The notes below the pieces were generated by a model. That model worked only from the letters and a program-made list of their open reading frames with translations, was not told the DNA's origin and made no database searches. The translations under genes and the position numbers were made by a program. A DNA stretch of 64,000 bases, taken from Nitrosomonadales bacterium (GTDB lineage Bacteria; Pseudomonadota; Gammaproteobacteria; Burkholderiales; Gallionellaceae). Below are positions 8,429 to 17,736 of this stretch, piece by piece. The stretch is from positions 27,575-91,574 of the forward strand of contig JACRED010000021.1 in NCBI GenBank assembly GCA_016218415.1. Reading direction: 5' to 3'. Position 1 is the stretch's first letter. Every line of letters begins with the position of its first letter.

Positions 8429-9726
8429 TGGATTTTGGTAGGGCCCGCCTCGAAAATCGAGTCATAGAATTTGATGGCTTTCTGCTTAAGTACCGACTGA
8501 TCCAGACGCTGCTGGACTGTTTCCCAGTTGATTTCCGCCGCTCTATCCACCAACTCGTCATTTCTGGCTGCTTCGCGCAAACGATCCACGATCACCTGAA
8601 CATCGTCGACAGGAATTTCATACCCGCTTTCCCCATCCTTGATCCATTCATTGCAGCAAGACGTATTGGTTTGAATCGGGAACGCGCCCATCGCCATCGC
8701 CTCAAGCATCGATGTGCTGATCGCATCCGAGACACTCACGCCCAGATAAACACGTGCCCGGCTGAACATCCGCAACATGTATTCGTGGTTCACGTGGTGA
8801 AGAAGAACCATGTCCAGTCCGGCGAAATCGCCCAGTTCTTTAACGCGTTCATGAATTTCCGGTGATGCCGAAAAAACGACGATTTTGTAGTCCCGCAGGT
8901 CATCGGCGCACAACTCAACCGCATCAAGGGCCGTCAATGCGCGGCCTGCAAAATGCTGGTATCCCTTGACCATGATGATCTTGCGCTTCGAGGTCTGGTG
9001 CAAATTTCTCAAGCGACGCACCAGTGAAATATCGAGGCCTCCGGTATTTGGCATGACGGGCATCACCGTGCCGGAAAACCCCAACTCCTTGGCCAAGGCG
9101 ACATCTCTCTCGCACTCGCACGAATAATAATCGGCGTTGCGCAACAGGCGCGATATCTGACTCTTGTGTTTCTCGAACTGGCGATAGTAGTAAATATCAC
9201 TGCCCCAGTTCGTTGCCAGCCAGGCGGGAAAGCCATTGCCAATGATTTCCTTGGCGCGCAGCACGTTATAGCCGCAATGCTGGAACTCGAGCGAATGGAT
9301 CAAATCAGGCTTGAGTTTTCGGATCAGTCTGGCCAGCACTCTGGGGCCATAGGCGGCCGGTGCAGTCGCGTCTGATTCGCCCAGCGAGACCCGCTTGATT
9401 CCATTCAGATAGGGCAACATGCGAAGGAGCACCGGTATCGGGTAGATCGAACGGAACGTCAGACCATTCGGATATTGGCTGCTCCCCGAGTTTGCGGAAT
9501 TTGAGCTGCCCGCCAGATTCAGGAGTGCATTCTTGATTAACAACCTCGGACTGACAACCGACCACGGCTGATGAACAGTCACATTGCGGAGCTCTGGGTG
9601 GACAGGAAGATAATTTACCGGGAACAAATGGACATCGAAATCCTGATCGGATATCTGGTTGATCCAGCGGACGGTATGTGTACTCATTTGCATTGCGACA
9701 AACAAAATCTTCTTTTTGGGTTTCAT
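8425..9726 (-). CDS. glycosyltransferase (GT4/GT1-like)
   Basis: A 433-residue protein. Seen: KKILFVAMQMSTHTVRW at the N-terminus (GT-B opening strand and acceptor loop), KIIMVKGYQHFAGRA at the start of the second domain, and VSVSDAISTSMLEAMAMGAF, where the TSMLEAMAMGAFP stretch is the family donor-binding motif. Polysaccharide assembly role inferred from context. It overlaps its neighbours by 4 nt on each side. Confidence 0.78.
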   Translation of the reverse strand: MKPKKKILFVAMQMSTHTVRWINQISDQDFDVHLFPVNYLPVHPELRNVTVHQPWSVVSPRLLIKNALLNLAGSSNSANSGSSQYPNGLTFRSIYPIPVLLRMLPYLNGIKRVSLGESDATAPAAYGPRVLARLIRKLKPDLIHSLEFQHCGYNVLRAKEIIGNGFPAWLATNWGSDIYYYRQFEKHKSQISRLLRNADYYSCECERDVALAKELGFSGTVMPVMPNTGGLDISLVRRLRNLHQTSKRKIIMVKGYQHFAGRALTALDAVELCADDLRDYKIVVFSASPEIHERVKELGDFAGLDMVLLHHVNHEYMLRMFSRARVYLGVSVSDAISTSMLEAMAMGAFPIQTNTSCCNEWIKDGESGYEIPVDDVQVIVDRLREAARNDELVDRAAEINWETVQQRLDQSVLKQKAIKFYDSIFEAGPTKIQ

Positions 9727-11009
9727 GCGAGGCCTTTGATAATTTCGATGTATCGGCTGCCGACCTGCTTCCCGTTCATGGTTTGCCGGTATTCCTCATT
9801 GCACCAGGGCGAGGAAGGCCGCTTCATCACATGATCGACGGCATTCTCTACTGCTCTGGCAATCCCTTCAATATCGGTCGGTTTCGCATACCAGCTGCCG
9901 AGTCCTTTCAACGCATCCTCCGATGCGCCGGGGGGAACTAGCCCGACGATAGGCGTATTGGCGCCTATGTAATCCGAAAGCTTGCTCGGCAAGAACAGGT
10001 TCTGGCGGACATCCGCCTCGATCAACAGCAGTACATCCGCGTCGTACATCAATGCCAGCGACTGGATGTAACTGACACTCGGGAAAGTTGTAACCGTCCC
10101 CTTAGGCAACGAGAGAGCGGCGAGCGTATTGAGCATCTCCGCCGGCACAGAACCGACCAGCTCGACTTGCAGAGCGCCTGACAGGTCTTTGCGCCGATCC
10201 AATAATTTTTTCAGTGCCTGGAAGAGCGGCTCGGGTGACCGGCGCCCAAACAAGACCCCAAGATAGCGCAACACCACACGGTTATTTTTGAATTTTGGCC
10301 GTTGCGGATACAACACTTCGTTAAAAACATGGGGCAACACATCGGTCTTGCTGCGTATCCCTTCGGGATGGTTCCTTAACATTAGATCAAGCGAATAGCG
10401 CGAACAGTGGACGATGAAATCGGCTGCATTGACTGTTTGGGGCTCGCGCCAATTATTCCACGCCTTTTTAATTATATTGGTTTCAAGCGGATTTCCTGCC
10501 CAAGGATCACTGAATTGCGCGATCCATTTCACATTTCCCCTGGCCTTTTTTACTCTAACCATGACTGGATTGATCGAATGGAACGGCGACCACGTCATCA
10601 CGGCTTCATATTGACTCAGATCCAAATCCATTAAATGCTGGTATGCAGATTTATGCAAAACCGCCATCAGATCCGGCACTCTGGACAACACATTTGAGCG
10701 CCCCTTTAAAAATCCGACTAGCCCTTTTGGTGGATTTAGCCGGTATATATCAGAGAAGGTCTGTTCCGCATAAGGCAGCAGACTGTTATCCAGCGGCAGG
10801 TGCGGAGAAAAAGAATCGGCGCAAACCACGTCCACCTGATAGCCCAGATGTGCAATGGCTGCCATCGGCTTGAATACCGCTGGAGTCATCTGCACCTGCA
10901 TCGGAGGAAAGGCATAGCTGAACAGCAAAACCTTGCCCTTGGGCTGCATTGAAATCATCTCAGACTGCCCATCAATAGCCGACAGCGAGCATGGGGCACT
11001 CAATGCCAT
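9723..11009 (-). CDS. glycosyltransferase-like protein (GT4 fold)
   Basis: About 428 residues. Seen: GKVLLFSYAFPPMQVQMTPA near the N-terminus (GT-B opening with the usual PP turn), VVLRYLGVLFGRRSPEPLF at the donor domain, and a late SKLSDYIGANTPIVGLVPPG segment. The start is uncertain: the reading frame can begin at TTG 11027, ATG 11009, ATG 10958 or ATG 10949. ATG 11009 is chosen because it lies just after the methyltransferase stop (11017) with a GAG at fair spacing. The acceptor and sugar are unknown. Confidence 0.72.
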   Translation of the reverse strand: MALSAPCSLSAIDGQSEMISMQPKGKVLLFSYAFPPMQVQMTPAVFKPMAAIAHLGYQVDVVCADSFSPHLPLDNSLLPYAEQTFSDIYRLNPPKGLVGFLKGRSNVLSRVPDLMAVLHKSAYQHLMDLDLSQYEAVMTWSPFHSINPVMVRVKKARGNVKWIAQFSDPWAGNPLETNIIKKAWNNWREPQTVNAADFIVHCSRYSLDLMLRNHPEGIRSKTDVLPHVFNEVLYPQRPKFKNNRVVLRYLGVLFGRRSPEPLFQALKKLLDRRKDLSGALQVELVGSVPAEMLNTLAALSLPKGTVTTFPSVSYIQSLALMYDADVLLLIEADVRQNLFLPSKLSDYIGANTPIVGLVPPGASEDALKGLGSWYAKPTDIEGIARAVENAVDHVMKRPSSPWCNEEYRQTMNGKQVGSRYIEIIKGLA

Positions 11010-11016
11010 AGGATTC

Positions 11017-11715
11017 TCATTGTTCAATCTTCAATCCGCTTATTTCCCACAACCCCAGACTCTTGTCGCCCCAACTGCCATCACCTTCCGTACAATTCTC
11101 GTTGATGAGACGCAGCGGCGCGGGGAAGTTGAAAGGCGCTTTTTGCAGGTTGACTGGCCGCCACTGCCCAGTCGTGATGTCAAAATTAGAATCGCGTCTG
11201 GTAAAGGTCGTAGTCAGCAGATACCTGGAACCGCTGCGTTCAATATTGCGCAATGCAGAGAAAATATCTTCGAAAGATAGATGAACCAGAACATCGCGGG
11301 AAAAAACCAGATCGACCTTCGGCAAGTCATCTTTGATCATATCGAGCGCCCTGAATCCGCGGCGATCCTTGCCATACAATTCATTGTTGTGCTGCACGAT
11401 CTCGGGGACGATATCTGCGCCGATGTAGTCGACATCCAGATTGGTTTCCTTCATCCAGTGCCAGTCACCGCAGGGAATATCGAGCATGGAGTTCACCTCA
11501 AACTCGCTTATCAGAACGGGCAATTCCCGCCGAACTACTTCAGTTTGAACGAGATCAGAACCCGCCCCAGAACGGGAATCCGAATTTCCCCAGTAGTTAC
11601 TGCGGTAGATATCCGCAAATATTTCTCTCGCGGATTTGCTCTGCCCGGACACCGCAGTAGCTCCAGCAATTCCCCTTTTGATTTTTTCAGCCCATCCTTT
11701 GAGTTTTACAAGCAT
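11017..11715 (-). CDS. class I SAM-dependent methyltransferase
   Basis: A 232-residue protein. Seen: MLDIPCGDWHWM (motif I, here with Pro-Cys-Gly in place of GxG), DYIGADIVPE (motif II acid), and DLVFSRDVLVHLS (motif IV/post-IV). The start at 11715 has AAGGAAAGG about seven bases upstream; the upstream extension to 11748 has no such site. In a polysaccharide locus, a sugar O- or N-methyltransferase is the likely role (inference). AT-richer than flanking core genes. Confidence 0.78.
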   Translation of the reverse strand: MLVKLKGWAEKIKRGIAGATAVSGQSKSAREIFADIYRSNYWGNSDSRSGAGSDLVQTEVVRRELPVLISEFEVNSMLDIPCGDWHWMKETNLDVDYIGADIVPEIVQHNNELYGKDRRGFRALDMIKDDLPKVDLVFSRDVLVHLSFEDIFSALRNIERSGSRYLLTTTFTRRDSNFDITTGQWRPVNLQKAPFNFPAPLRLINENCTEGDGSWGDKSLGLWEISGLKIEQ

Positions 11716-11936
11716 CTTATGCCTTTCCTTGAAATAGATTTGCAACAATTTATTATCGGCTTGAATAATATGCCACCATAAATATTTAAAATAATGTTAT
11801 TAAAAGATACATTTACTCAACCTTTGATTAACGCTTGGGAAATATATTGCCTTTCTTAGGATATTGCTACGCCAAATCAGTCTTTGGAGAATGAGTGTTG
11901 GAGGATCGCTGACAGTCAGCATGCGCTCGATTACAC

Positions 11937-12911
11937 CTATCTAAACAGTCTCATAACGAACCTTAATGGCTTTGTTATTTTCCAACTCCTGGATTGCAGT
12001 AATGCATTGTATTGGCCCTTATAAAATTCCAATGTCGCAAGTTCATTCCTGCATGTCGCAAGTTCATTCCTGCTAGCCACAAGCGCATCAAGACAAAGTT
12101 TGTATGCCTCAAATGAACTTGGATCAATTTGATCAACAGGAAAGGGAACATATTGACGATGAGAAGTAGCTGCCATCTTTTGATGGGTATCCTCATTTGA
12201 TAATGAAACCAAATAAATTCCATTGTTTACCCAAACCGTGACCAGCAAATCCATGTTGACGCTCACAATTCTTTGCGCTTCTTTTTTTACCACTGCAAGA
12301 TTGGTGCTTGACATGCCGTTCTGGTCATATAAAACCACAGGCATGGAGAATAAGTCTATGCCAACATCTTTGCGGGAGAGACGCATCCATAAATCAGCAT
12401 CCATCGCAATTTTATAGTTTTCATCGAAAGCGCCATGCTCTTTGAATAATTGATTTCTTATAAGAGTAGCCGGATGGGGAAGCCAATACATTGGAGGCCA
12501 TAGCGCCCACAATGGCGGATGCTTTAAGCAGGTACGGGATTGCATGAGCTCTTGTTGAAAAATGATTACTCCGGCCTGACTGGAATTGAGTATTTGCAAG
12601 AAAAATTGGCCGTCCAAATCCGGGTGGGCCTCATCCCGACCATTGAGAAACCATACCCACTCCGCCTTTGCGGTGCTAACTCCAAGGTTGAAGGCTGCTG
12701 AAATCCCGCAAGGACTCTGCCAGATATATTCCACGCCATGCTCGCTAAGCGCCAACTCCTTTACTTTGCCGGATACCGGCTCGCTACTGCTGTCGATGAT
12801 GATCTGTCTGATGCCGGGACAGGCGCGCAATTTTCTGGTGCTGTAGATAGTAGCAGCCACTCCCTCAGGGTCGTCTTTGGTAACGGTAATAATGTCGAGA
12901 ATAGGTTCCAT
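11937..12911 (-). CDS. glycosyltransferase family 2
   Basis: A 324-residue GT-A enzyme. Seen: LDIITVTKDDPEGVAATI at the N-terminus, WFLNGRDEAHPDL where a DxD-like motif would stand (NGRDE), and AMDADLWMRLSR, the ED/D-loop typical of the family. The C-terminus ends in a coil (NALLQSRSWKITKP) often found in O-antigen transferases. Two 21-bp tandem copies at 12032-12073 encode RNELATC-RNELAT, lengthening the coil. No good ribosome site is visible before ATG 12911. Low GC suggests acquisition. Confidence 0.78.
   Translation of the reverse strand: MEPILDIITVTKDDPEGVAATIYSTRKLRACPGIRQIIIDSSSEPVSGKVKELALSEHGVEYIWQSPCGISAAFNLGVSTAKAEWVWFLNGRDEAHPDLDGQFFLQILNSSQAGVIIFQQELMQSRTCLKHPPLWALWPPMYWLPHPATLIRNQLFKEHGAFDENYKIAMDADLWMRLSRKDVGIDLFSMPVVLYDQNGMSSTNLAVVKKEAQRIVSVNMDLLVTVWVNNGIYLVSLSNEDTHQKMAATSHRQYVPFPVDQIDPSSFEAYKLCLDALVASRNELATCRNELATLEFYKGQYNALLQSRSWKITKPLRFVMRLFR
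12032..12073. repeat. 21-bp perfect tandem duplication inside a glycosyltransferase gene
   Basis: Two adjacent identical 21-bp units (ending CAAGTTCATTCCTGC) occur at 12032-12052 and 12053-12073. They encode one heptad each in the C-terminal coil, so copy-number change keeps the frame. Confidence 0.9.
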
Positions 12912-13021
12912 AAATTTGTGTTAGGTTGAGAATATGGTTAGGCCCATCCAAATACCACGGCCTGAAGTCAGGGTAAATAGCTTGTACAAGCCGATTAAGA
13001 GTAGGCGAATAATCAGGTGAT

Positions 13022-13849
13022 TTATGAGGTCACACCACCCCGAAATTTCTCAATATCCGAAAATTCTTCGATATGCTGACGAATTTTCTCAATGGGCCAA
13101 TCCCACCATTCTGATTCAATCAATTGTTTAATCTGTTTTTCCGAAAACCGGTATCTAATGATTTTTGCCGGATTGCCTCCCACCACAGCATATGGAGGCA
13201 CATCCTTCACAACAACCGAACCAGCAGCGATTATGGCGCCAGTACCTATATGTATTCCGCCGGGAATAATGACATTTGTCCCAATCCATATATCATTGGC
13301 CAGAACAGTTTTTGGAACTGAATCGTCAAATATTTTGTTCTCACGAAAAGTCGTAACGCAGCCGAGATTATCGTTACTATAAAAGGCAGGATGCGTTGAC
13401 ACGATCACTCTTGTCGGGTGTGGATCAAGCCCAATTTGCACGCTTGGCCCTATCGAACAATATTTCCCAATGTCCGCATTTCTGACCGTCGATTCTCTAG
13501 CGATAAAGCTAAAATCCGCAATATTCACTTTGCTCAGCACGGTTCCCGCATGAATGGCAACGTGCTTACCCAGTACGACATCATAGAGCGCGGCAGAAAA
13601 AATCCGGCACGTTGGATTGTTTTCAGAAGCACGCCGCAAAACATCGGCTTCATGCTGGCGCGTTACTGCCACTTCCTGATGCTGATGCAATATTTCAGCC
13701 AAATATTGACGTTCTGTTCCACGCTGTCGTTCAACCTCAAGCAGATGTAATAATTCAGCTCCCCGCTTAAGAAAAATATGAAAGGCAATTTTCAGACGTT
13801 GGCGTAGCGAGCGTAATCGCCTGAAAAAGATAAATAGAGCATTACTCAT
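13022..13849 (-). CDS. hexapeptide-repeat acetyltransferase (CatB/XAT type)
   Basis: A 275-residue protein. Seen: an N-terminal charged helical or coiled segment of about 80 residues, then left-handed beta-helix hexapeptide repeats (IGKYCSIGPSVQIG, IWIGTNVIIPGGIHIGTGAI) and the closing VPPYAVVGGNPAKIIRYRF typical of xenobiotic or sugar O-acetyltransferases. Known: trimeric enzymes using acetyl-CoA. Context points to O-acetylation of a polysaccharide residue. AT-rich. The coil extension is unusual for the family and may tether it to other assembly proteins (inference). Confidence 0.82.
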   Translation of the reverse strand: MSNALFIFFRRLRSLRQRLKIAFHIFLKRGAELLHLLEVERQRGTERQYLAEILHQHQEVAVTRQHEADVLRRASENNPTCRIFSAALYDVVLGKHVAIHAGTVLSKVNIADFSFIARESTVRNADIGKYCSIGPSVQIGLDPHPTRVIVSTHPAFYSNDNLGCVTTFRENKIFDDSVPKTVLANDIWIGTNVIIPGGIHIGTGAIIAAGSVVVKDVPPYAVVGGNPAKIIRYRFSEKQIKQLIESEWWDWPIEKIRQHIEEFSDIEKFRGGVTS

Positions 13850-13987
13850 AATTTTCCAACACCCTCGTTTGTTCCATCGACAAACTGCTCGACATAGTTA
13901 ACCTTGGAGAAAGCATCCAAATAAATCTTGGGGGGTCATATTGGTGTTGCAGTTTAAATATAAATATTTCCAGTTTTCCATCTGAAA

Positions 13988-14003
13988 TCACTATCGATAG
14001 TGA
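13988..14003. promoter_or_regulatory. 16-bp perfect palindrome between sulfotransferase and acetyltransferase genes
   Basis: TCACTATCGATAGTGA is a perfect palindrome abutting the stop codon of the sulfotransferase gene (14004). It is followed by an AT-rich spacer of about 140 bp before the acetyltransferase. It could be an operator or a short hairpin; no T-run follows in the transcribed direction. Confidence 0.4.
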
Positions 14004-14957
14004 CTACCAAATGTAGCCCAACTCCGGTATAGGTCCACCGTGATACTGATTGAAGCGCTCCAAATCATGGGGGCCAAATGTATCGAGCCATGTTCCGCTC
14101 CGACCACTACGTACGAACTCGACGTTTTTTAAAATCTCCAAGTTCAACCCCTTTGTTTTTTCCAGTTTTCTCATGGAGTCAAATGATGCACGACGAACGG
14201 CATTCTCAATTGCCGAGCGAGGCACTTCTATTTCAGCGAACTTCAGAGCCTTTTGTAGACATCCTGCCGTATCTTCCAACATGTCTTCATAGCGCAAAAT
14301 TAGTTTAGCCTCCAAAGGTGCATGAAGCCAACCTGACACATGCGGATTCCAAGGGCCAAAGTATTCTGGTTTTACCGAACACTCAATGAAATCACTGAAT
14401 GATATGTTTGTGCCGTCGCGTTGGTTGCAAAAGTGCCAGTACGACACAATGGCATCACGGCCATCACGGGCGATATAAATAGCTCTTTTTACATGTTGGG
14501 ATGCTAATTCGTCATGAGGGGCATGATGTTTGATTAAGCGATGCTTTAATTGATTACATGGCGAATCTGGCTCACGCATCATAGCGATGTCATGCTGCAA
14601 TCCAAAACTGGGGAAGTAGGCCGCCATCTCCACCAGGTCCACCTCTGCTATTTCTGGCCATATTGCGTAAGTCATAAGGTAACGCATCCATGTATTCCCT
14701 GACTTTGGATAAGATATCAAATAAATATCAGAATCCAAGGGATTGGGTATGCCCCAGGCTGAATCGTGCTCTGTTGTGGCAACCAAAATTTGAGCTGGTT
14801 TGGGCTCTGCACTAGTAACCAAATTTCGAACTTTTCGGAATAGTCTGTTCAACATTGTATTCAATACCCTCTCTTCAACTGCATCCATTGCAACTTTCAA
14901 ATATAAGTCTTCATTAATATCCATCACGACAATTTCATGCGTAGCCTTTGCACCCAT
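14004..14957 (-). CDS. sulfotransferase domain protein (polysaccharide locus)
   Basis: About 317 residues. Seen: YPKSGNTW at residues 83-90, the 5'-phosphosulfate-binding loop of PAPS-dependent sulfotransferases, and RDGRDAIVSYW near residue 170, the 3'-phosphate-binding motif. Known: transfers sulfate from PAPS to a hydroxyl or amine. It follows the Wzt gene by 8 bp at the chosen ATG 14957; the ORF also runs open upstream, overlapping Wzt by 115 nt, which is less likely. Inference: sulfates the exported glycan, perhaps at its end. No PAPS synthesis genes are in the window. Confidence 0.85.
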   Translation of the reverse strand: MGAKATHEIVVMDINEDLYLKVAMDAVEERVLNTMLNRLFRKVRNLVTSAEPKPAQILVATTEHDSAWGIPNPLDSDIYLISYPKSGNTWMRYLMTYAIWPEIAEVDLVEMAAYFPSFGLQHDIAMMREPDSPCNQLKHRLIKHHAPHDELASQHVKRAIYIARDGRDAIVSYWHFCNQRDGTNISFSDFIECSVKPEYFGPWNPHVSGWLHAPLEAKLILRYEDMLEDTAGCLQKALKFAEIEVPRSAIENAVRRASFDSMRKLEKTKGLNLEILKNVEFVRSGRSGTWLDTFGPHDLERFNQYHGGPIPELGYIW

Positions 14958-14965
14958 GGCCGATC

Positions 14966-16321
14966 TTAGATCAACTCCAACACGGGTTCTCCGGCTGATG
15001 AATCTACGTAACCAAATGATTTCAGCTTGTTGTTTGAAACAACACGGAACATGATCGCGTCCAATACGCGGTGAAGACAAACAGGTTCTCGGTTTGACCA
15101 GACGCCCCCGCCAACGAAATACACACCGGGCAGCAAATCCATTCTGAACGCAAAGCTGGTTTTGAAGGTTTTTCCAGCCACAATATTTTCTACATAACCA
15201 CCCTCTATCGGATAGCGTTGCCCTGTAATTTCCACCCCGGAAATCGTTTTTAGGTGAATACCAAATTTGACTCCGGAAAAATCATTCATAAAGCGTCCAG
15301 ACACTACAAATCGATAGCTTTTCCCAAGGTGTAATACATTGACAACATGCCCTTCGGTGTCGAGTATTTGGATTGACTCGATCTCAGCTCCCTGCACTGG
15401 ATACGACGTTGTTGTCTCTGGTACAAGTCCGGGATCAAAGGCGTCAGAATGATTCTCATTGGAAGCTATCGTCGATTCGCCCTGGCTAACGCTTCCTGAA
15501 ACATCACCTGACTGATCCGCAGCACGGTATTCCTGTATCAACCGTTTCTGCTCATCAACAGAAGCGTAAATCAGTTTTTGGTAGGCACGTATGGCTTTGG
15601 GCGCTGAGCTGTACATCAGTCTTGTCCCGTGATCGAGCAGCAGGGTCTTGTCGCATAATTCAATAATGCTTGCCGGAGAATGCGATACAAATAAAATAGA
15701 GGTGCCCCTGCTTTTCAGTTGCTCCAAACGCGCAAAACACTTTCGCTGGAATTTTTCATCGCCTACGGCAAGCGCTTCGTCGACAACAAAAATATCCGGG
15801 TCAATGACGGCTTGAACGGCAAAAGCCAAGCGCACGGCCATACCGCTAGAGTATGTCTTGACCGGTTGCTCGATGAACTCGCCGATATCGGCAAAGGCGG
15901 CGATATCGTCAAACCGCTCGTCCACTGTTTCCCTGCTTAAGCCCAGTACGGCAGCGTTCATGTAGACATTCTCGCGCCCGGTGAATTCGGGGTTGAAGCC
16001 GGAGCCGAGTTCCAGCAGGGCCGCGATGCGGCCATTGGTTTCCACGCTGCCGTCTGTGGGTGTCAGCGTGCCGCAGATGAGTTGCAGCAAGGTGGATTTC
16101 CCCGAGCCGTTGCGCCCCACAATGCCGACGGATTCACCCTTCTTGATCTCGAAAGAAATGTCTTTGAGCGCCCAGAATTCGCGGAAGTATTGTCCGGGTG
16201 TTTGCCCCGCCATGCGCTGCAGGCGCGGGACGACAAACTGCTTGAGCCTGTCGTGCGGCGCGTTGTATATCTGATAGCACTTGCTGAGGTTTTGTACCCG
16301 GATGGCGATGTCGTTGCTCAT
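14966..16321 (-). CDS. wzt: polysaccharide ABC transporter ATP-binding protein, Wzt type
   Basis: A 451-residue protein with two parts. Residues 1-240: ABC ATPase with Walker A GRNGSGKST at 69-77, signature YSSGMAVRLAF, Walker B IFVVDEAL and a SHSPASI H-loop. Residues about 290-451: a beta-rich C-terminal domain of the Wzt/TagH kind, which in O8/O9a-type systems binds the modified end of the O-chain before export. The membrane partner (Wzm) is two genes upstream, separated by an unrelated ATP-binding gene. The start overlaps that gene by 4 nt. Confidence 0.9.
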   Translation of the reverse strand: MSNDIAIRVQNLSKCYQIYNAPHDRLKQFVVPRLQRMAGQTPGQYFREFWALKDISFEIKKGESVGIVGRNGSGKSTLLQLICGTLTPTDGSVETNGRIAALLELGSGFNPEFTGRENVYMNAAVLGLSRETVDERFDDIAAFADIGEFIEQPVKTYSSGMAVRLAFAVQAVIDPDIFVVDEALAVGDEKFQRKCFARLEQLKSRGTSILFVSHSPASIIELCDKTLLLDHGTRLMYSSAPKAIRAYQKLIYASVDEQKRLIQEYRAADQSGDVSGSVSQGESTIASNENHSDAFDPGLVPETTTSYPVQGAEIESIQILDTEGHVVNVLHLGKSYRFVVSGRFMNDFSGVKFGIHLKTISGVEITGQRYPIEGGYVENIVAGKTFKTSFAFRMDLLPGVYFVGGGVWSNREPVCLHRVLDAIMFRVVSNNKLKSFGYVDSSAGEPVLELI

Positions 16322-17736
16322 GATGTCTTCTTGTTGCGAATAAGCAATTGCGCTTGCCCTGTTTTGGTGAGGCGATATTTCTGAAGACGGCTATTGGGTT
16401 TATCTGGAATGGTGGGCTCGATCAGTTTCAATTCAATCGCTGCCTTGAGATAGCGCTTGTCAAAATTGTCACGGGATTTTAGCGCTAGCGCATCCTGCAA
16501 CTGTTTTCGTGACATTTCATCATGCATAACGCTTAGCAACCGCACGATCTCTGCTGTGACTTGCCCTGTGACTTGCCCTGTGACTTGCCCTGTTCCATTA
16601 CTTTTCCATAGCTGTTCAACCTTTGCCTGGGCAAAGGTAAGCATGAATCCGCCACTAATTTCTTGTGTATTCAGGCTCAACTCTGGATAGTCGCTCATGG
16701 CTTTGCGAATGCGGATAAAACCGCTGCCATATTTTTCGATGTTGCCAGTGAGGTAAAACGCTTCAGCAACCAGTTTATTGCGCAAACGGGATTTGTAGTT
16801 GTCCGAATTGAGTTCTGCCAATTTTAGCCCGCCATAGAGCAGACCGGGACTATAGATTGTGATGTGATCATCAAAGATTTTGATCTGTATGTCTGACCCA
16901 TCTGTGTAGTCGCGGTGGACGACTGCGTTGAGCAAAGCTTCACGCAGAGCGGGCAGCGGGTAGCCAAAACGTTCTTTGCGCTGAATGCTGCCATCAAATT
17001 CAAACGCGACACTAATATACGAGATAATGAATTTCATCGACTGCTCGACCACTTCGAATAGCGTGTCGGTGAATTGCCTGTCATCAATGATCATGCTGGG
17101 TGTTTTGAATCGTCCGATGTGGATGTTGTGACGTATTGGTTCTTTGGCGAATAGCAGCATGGCCGCCCATGTGGGATACCCACTAGTGATGTAGTTGAGT
17201 TTTTCCAGTGCGGCGAGGTCGGTGCTTTCCAGTTCGAAACGACCATTGTCGTTCACTTGTTGAATAAATCGTTTGATCTTGGGCATGGATAATTCATCCA
17301 GCGTGTGATTGCCGGCTCGGTGTGCGTCCCAAGAGAGTTGTAGCGATTGCATGTAGAGATCGGCAATTTCGCCTATGGTCAGCTGGTGATTTGAGCTGGC
17401 CACGCGCTTGAAATATCGCCCCCGTGTGCTGACCGGTTTGACGGGAAACTCACCAACACGGATGGCCACGACGATTTTGCCTTGTTCGGTGAAAGTCTCA
17501 ATATCCGGAATCAGCGCGGGACTGGTCGCGGATTTGATTTGCCCCAACCATTCATTTAGCGTTTCTTTGCCTAACGTTACACCGATAACTACGCCCGCAT
17601 CGCTAACGCCCACCAGTATCGTTCCGCCCTGTGCATTGGCGAAGGCTACCAGTGATTCAACCGTGGTTTTATCAAAACTAGACTTGAATTCCAGCTTTTG
17701 TGATTCGCCTGCAAGAAGCAATCGGTCAAAGGACAT
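16318..17736 (-). CDS. AlbA_2/ATP-binding transcriptional-regulator-like protein inserted between wzm and wzt
   Basis: A 472-residue protein. Seen: N-terminal AlbA_2 (Schlafen-like) domain with the ESQKLEFKSS and AFANAQGGTILVGV signatures; a middle GHKL-like ATP-binding C-terminal part (LREALLNAVVHRDY, then YGSGFIRIRKAMSDYPE); a linker GQVTGQVTGQVT; and a C-terminal winged helix (LLSVMHDEMSRKQLQDAL). Known: a widespread family annotated as putative transcriptional regulator; function unclear, sometimes defence-associated. The start 17736 has AAGGG nearby and overlaps wzm by 11 nt. Its place between two subunits of one transporter is odd. Confidence 0.8.
   Translation of the reverse strand: MSFDRLLLAGESQKLEFKSSFDKTTVESLVAFANAQGGTILVGVSDAGVVIGVTLGKETLNEWLGQIKSATSPALIPDIETFTEQGKIVVAIRVGEFPVKPVSTRGRYFKRVASSNHQLTIGEIADLYMQSLQLSWDAHRAGNHTLDELSMPKIKRFIQQVNDNGRFELESTDLAALEKLNYITSGYPTWAAMLLFAKEPIRHNIHIGRFKTPSMIIDDRQFTDTLFEVVEQSMKFIISYISVAFEFDGSIQRKERFGYPLPALREALLNAVVHRDYTDGSDIQIKIFDDHITIYSPGLLYGGLKLAELNSDNYKSRLRNKLVAEAFYLTGNIEKYGSGFIRIRKAMSDYPELSLNTQEISGGFMLTFAQAKVEQLWKSNGTGQVTGQVTGQVTAEIVRLLSVMHDEMSRKQLQDALALKSRDNFDKRYLKAAIELKLIEPTIPDKPNSRLQKYRLTKTGQAQLLIRNKKTS
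16555..16590. repeat. three 12-bp tandem units in the AlbA_2 gene
   Basis: TGTGACTTGCCC is repeated three times without mismatch, encoding the GQVT linker between the ATP-binding and winged-helix parts. Units of 12 bp keep the frame, so the linker can vary in length by slippage. Confidence 0.9.

Noticed and set aside
16555..16590. Possible CRISPR-like repeats
   Set aside because: Three adjacent 12-bp units with no spacers, in frame in a coding region; a linker repeat.
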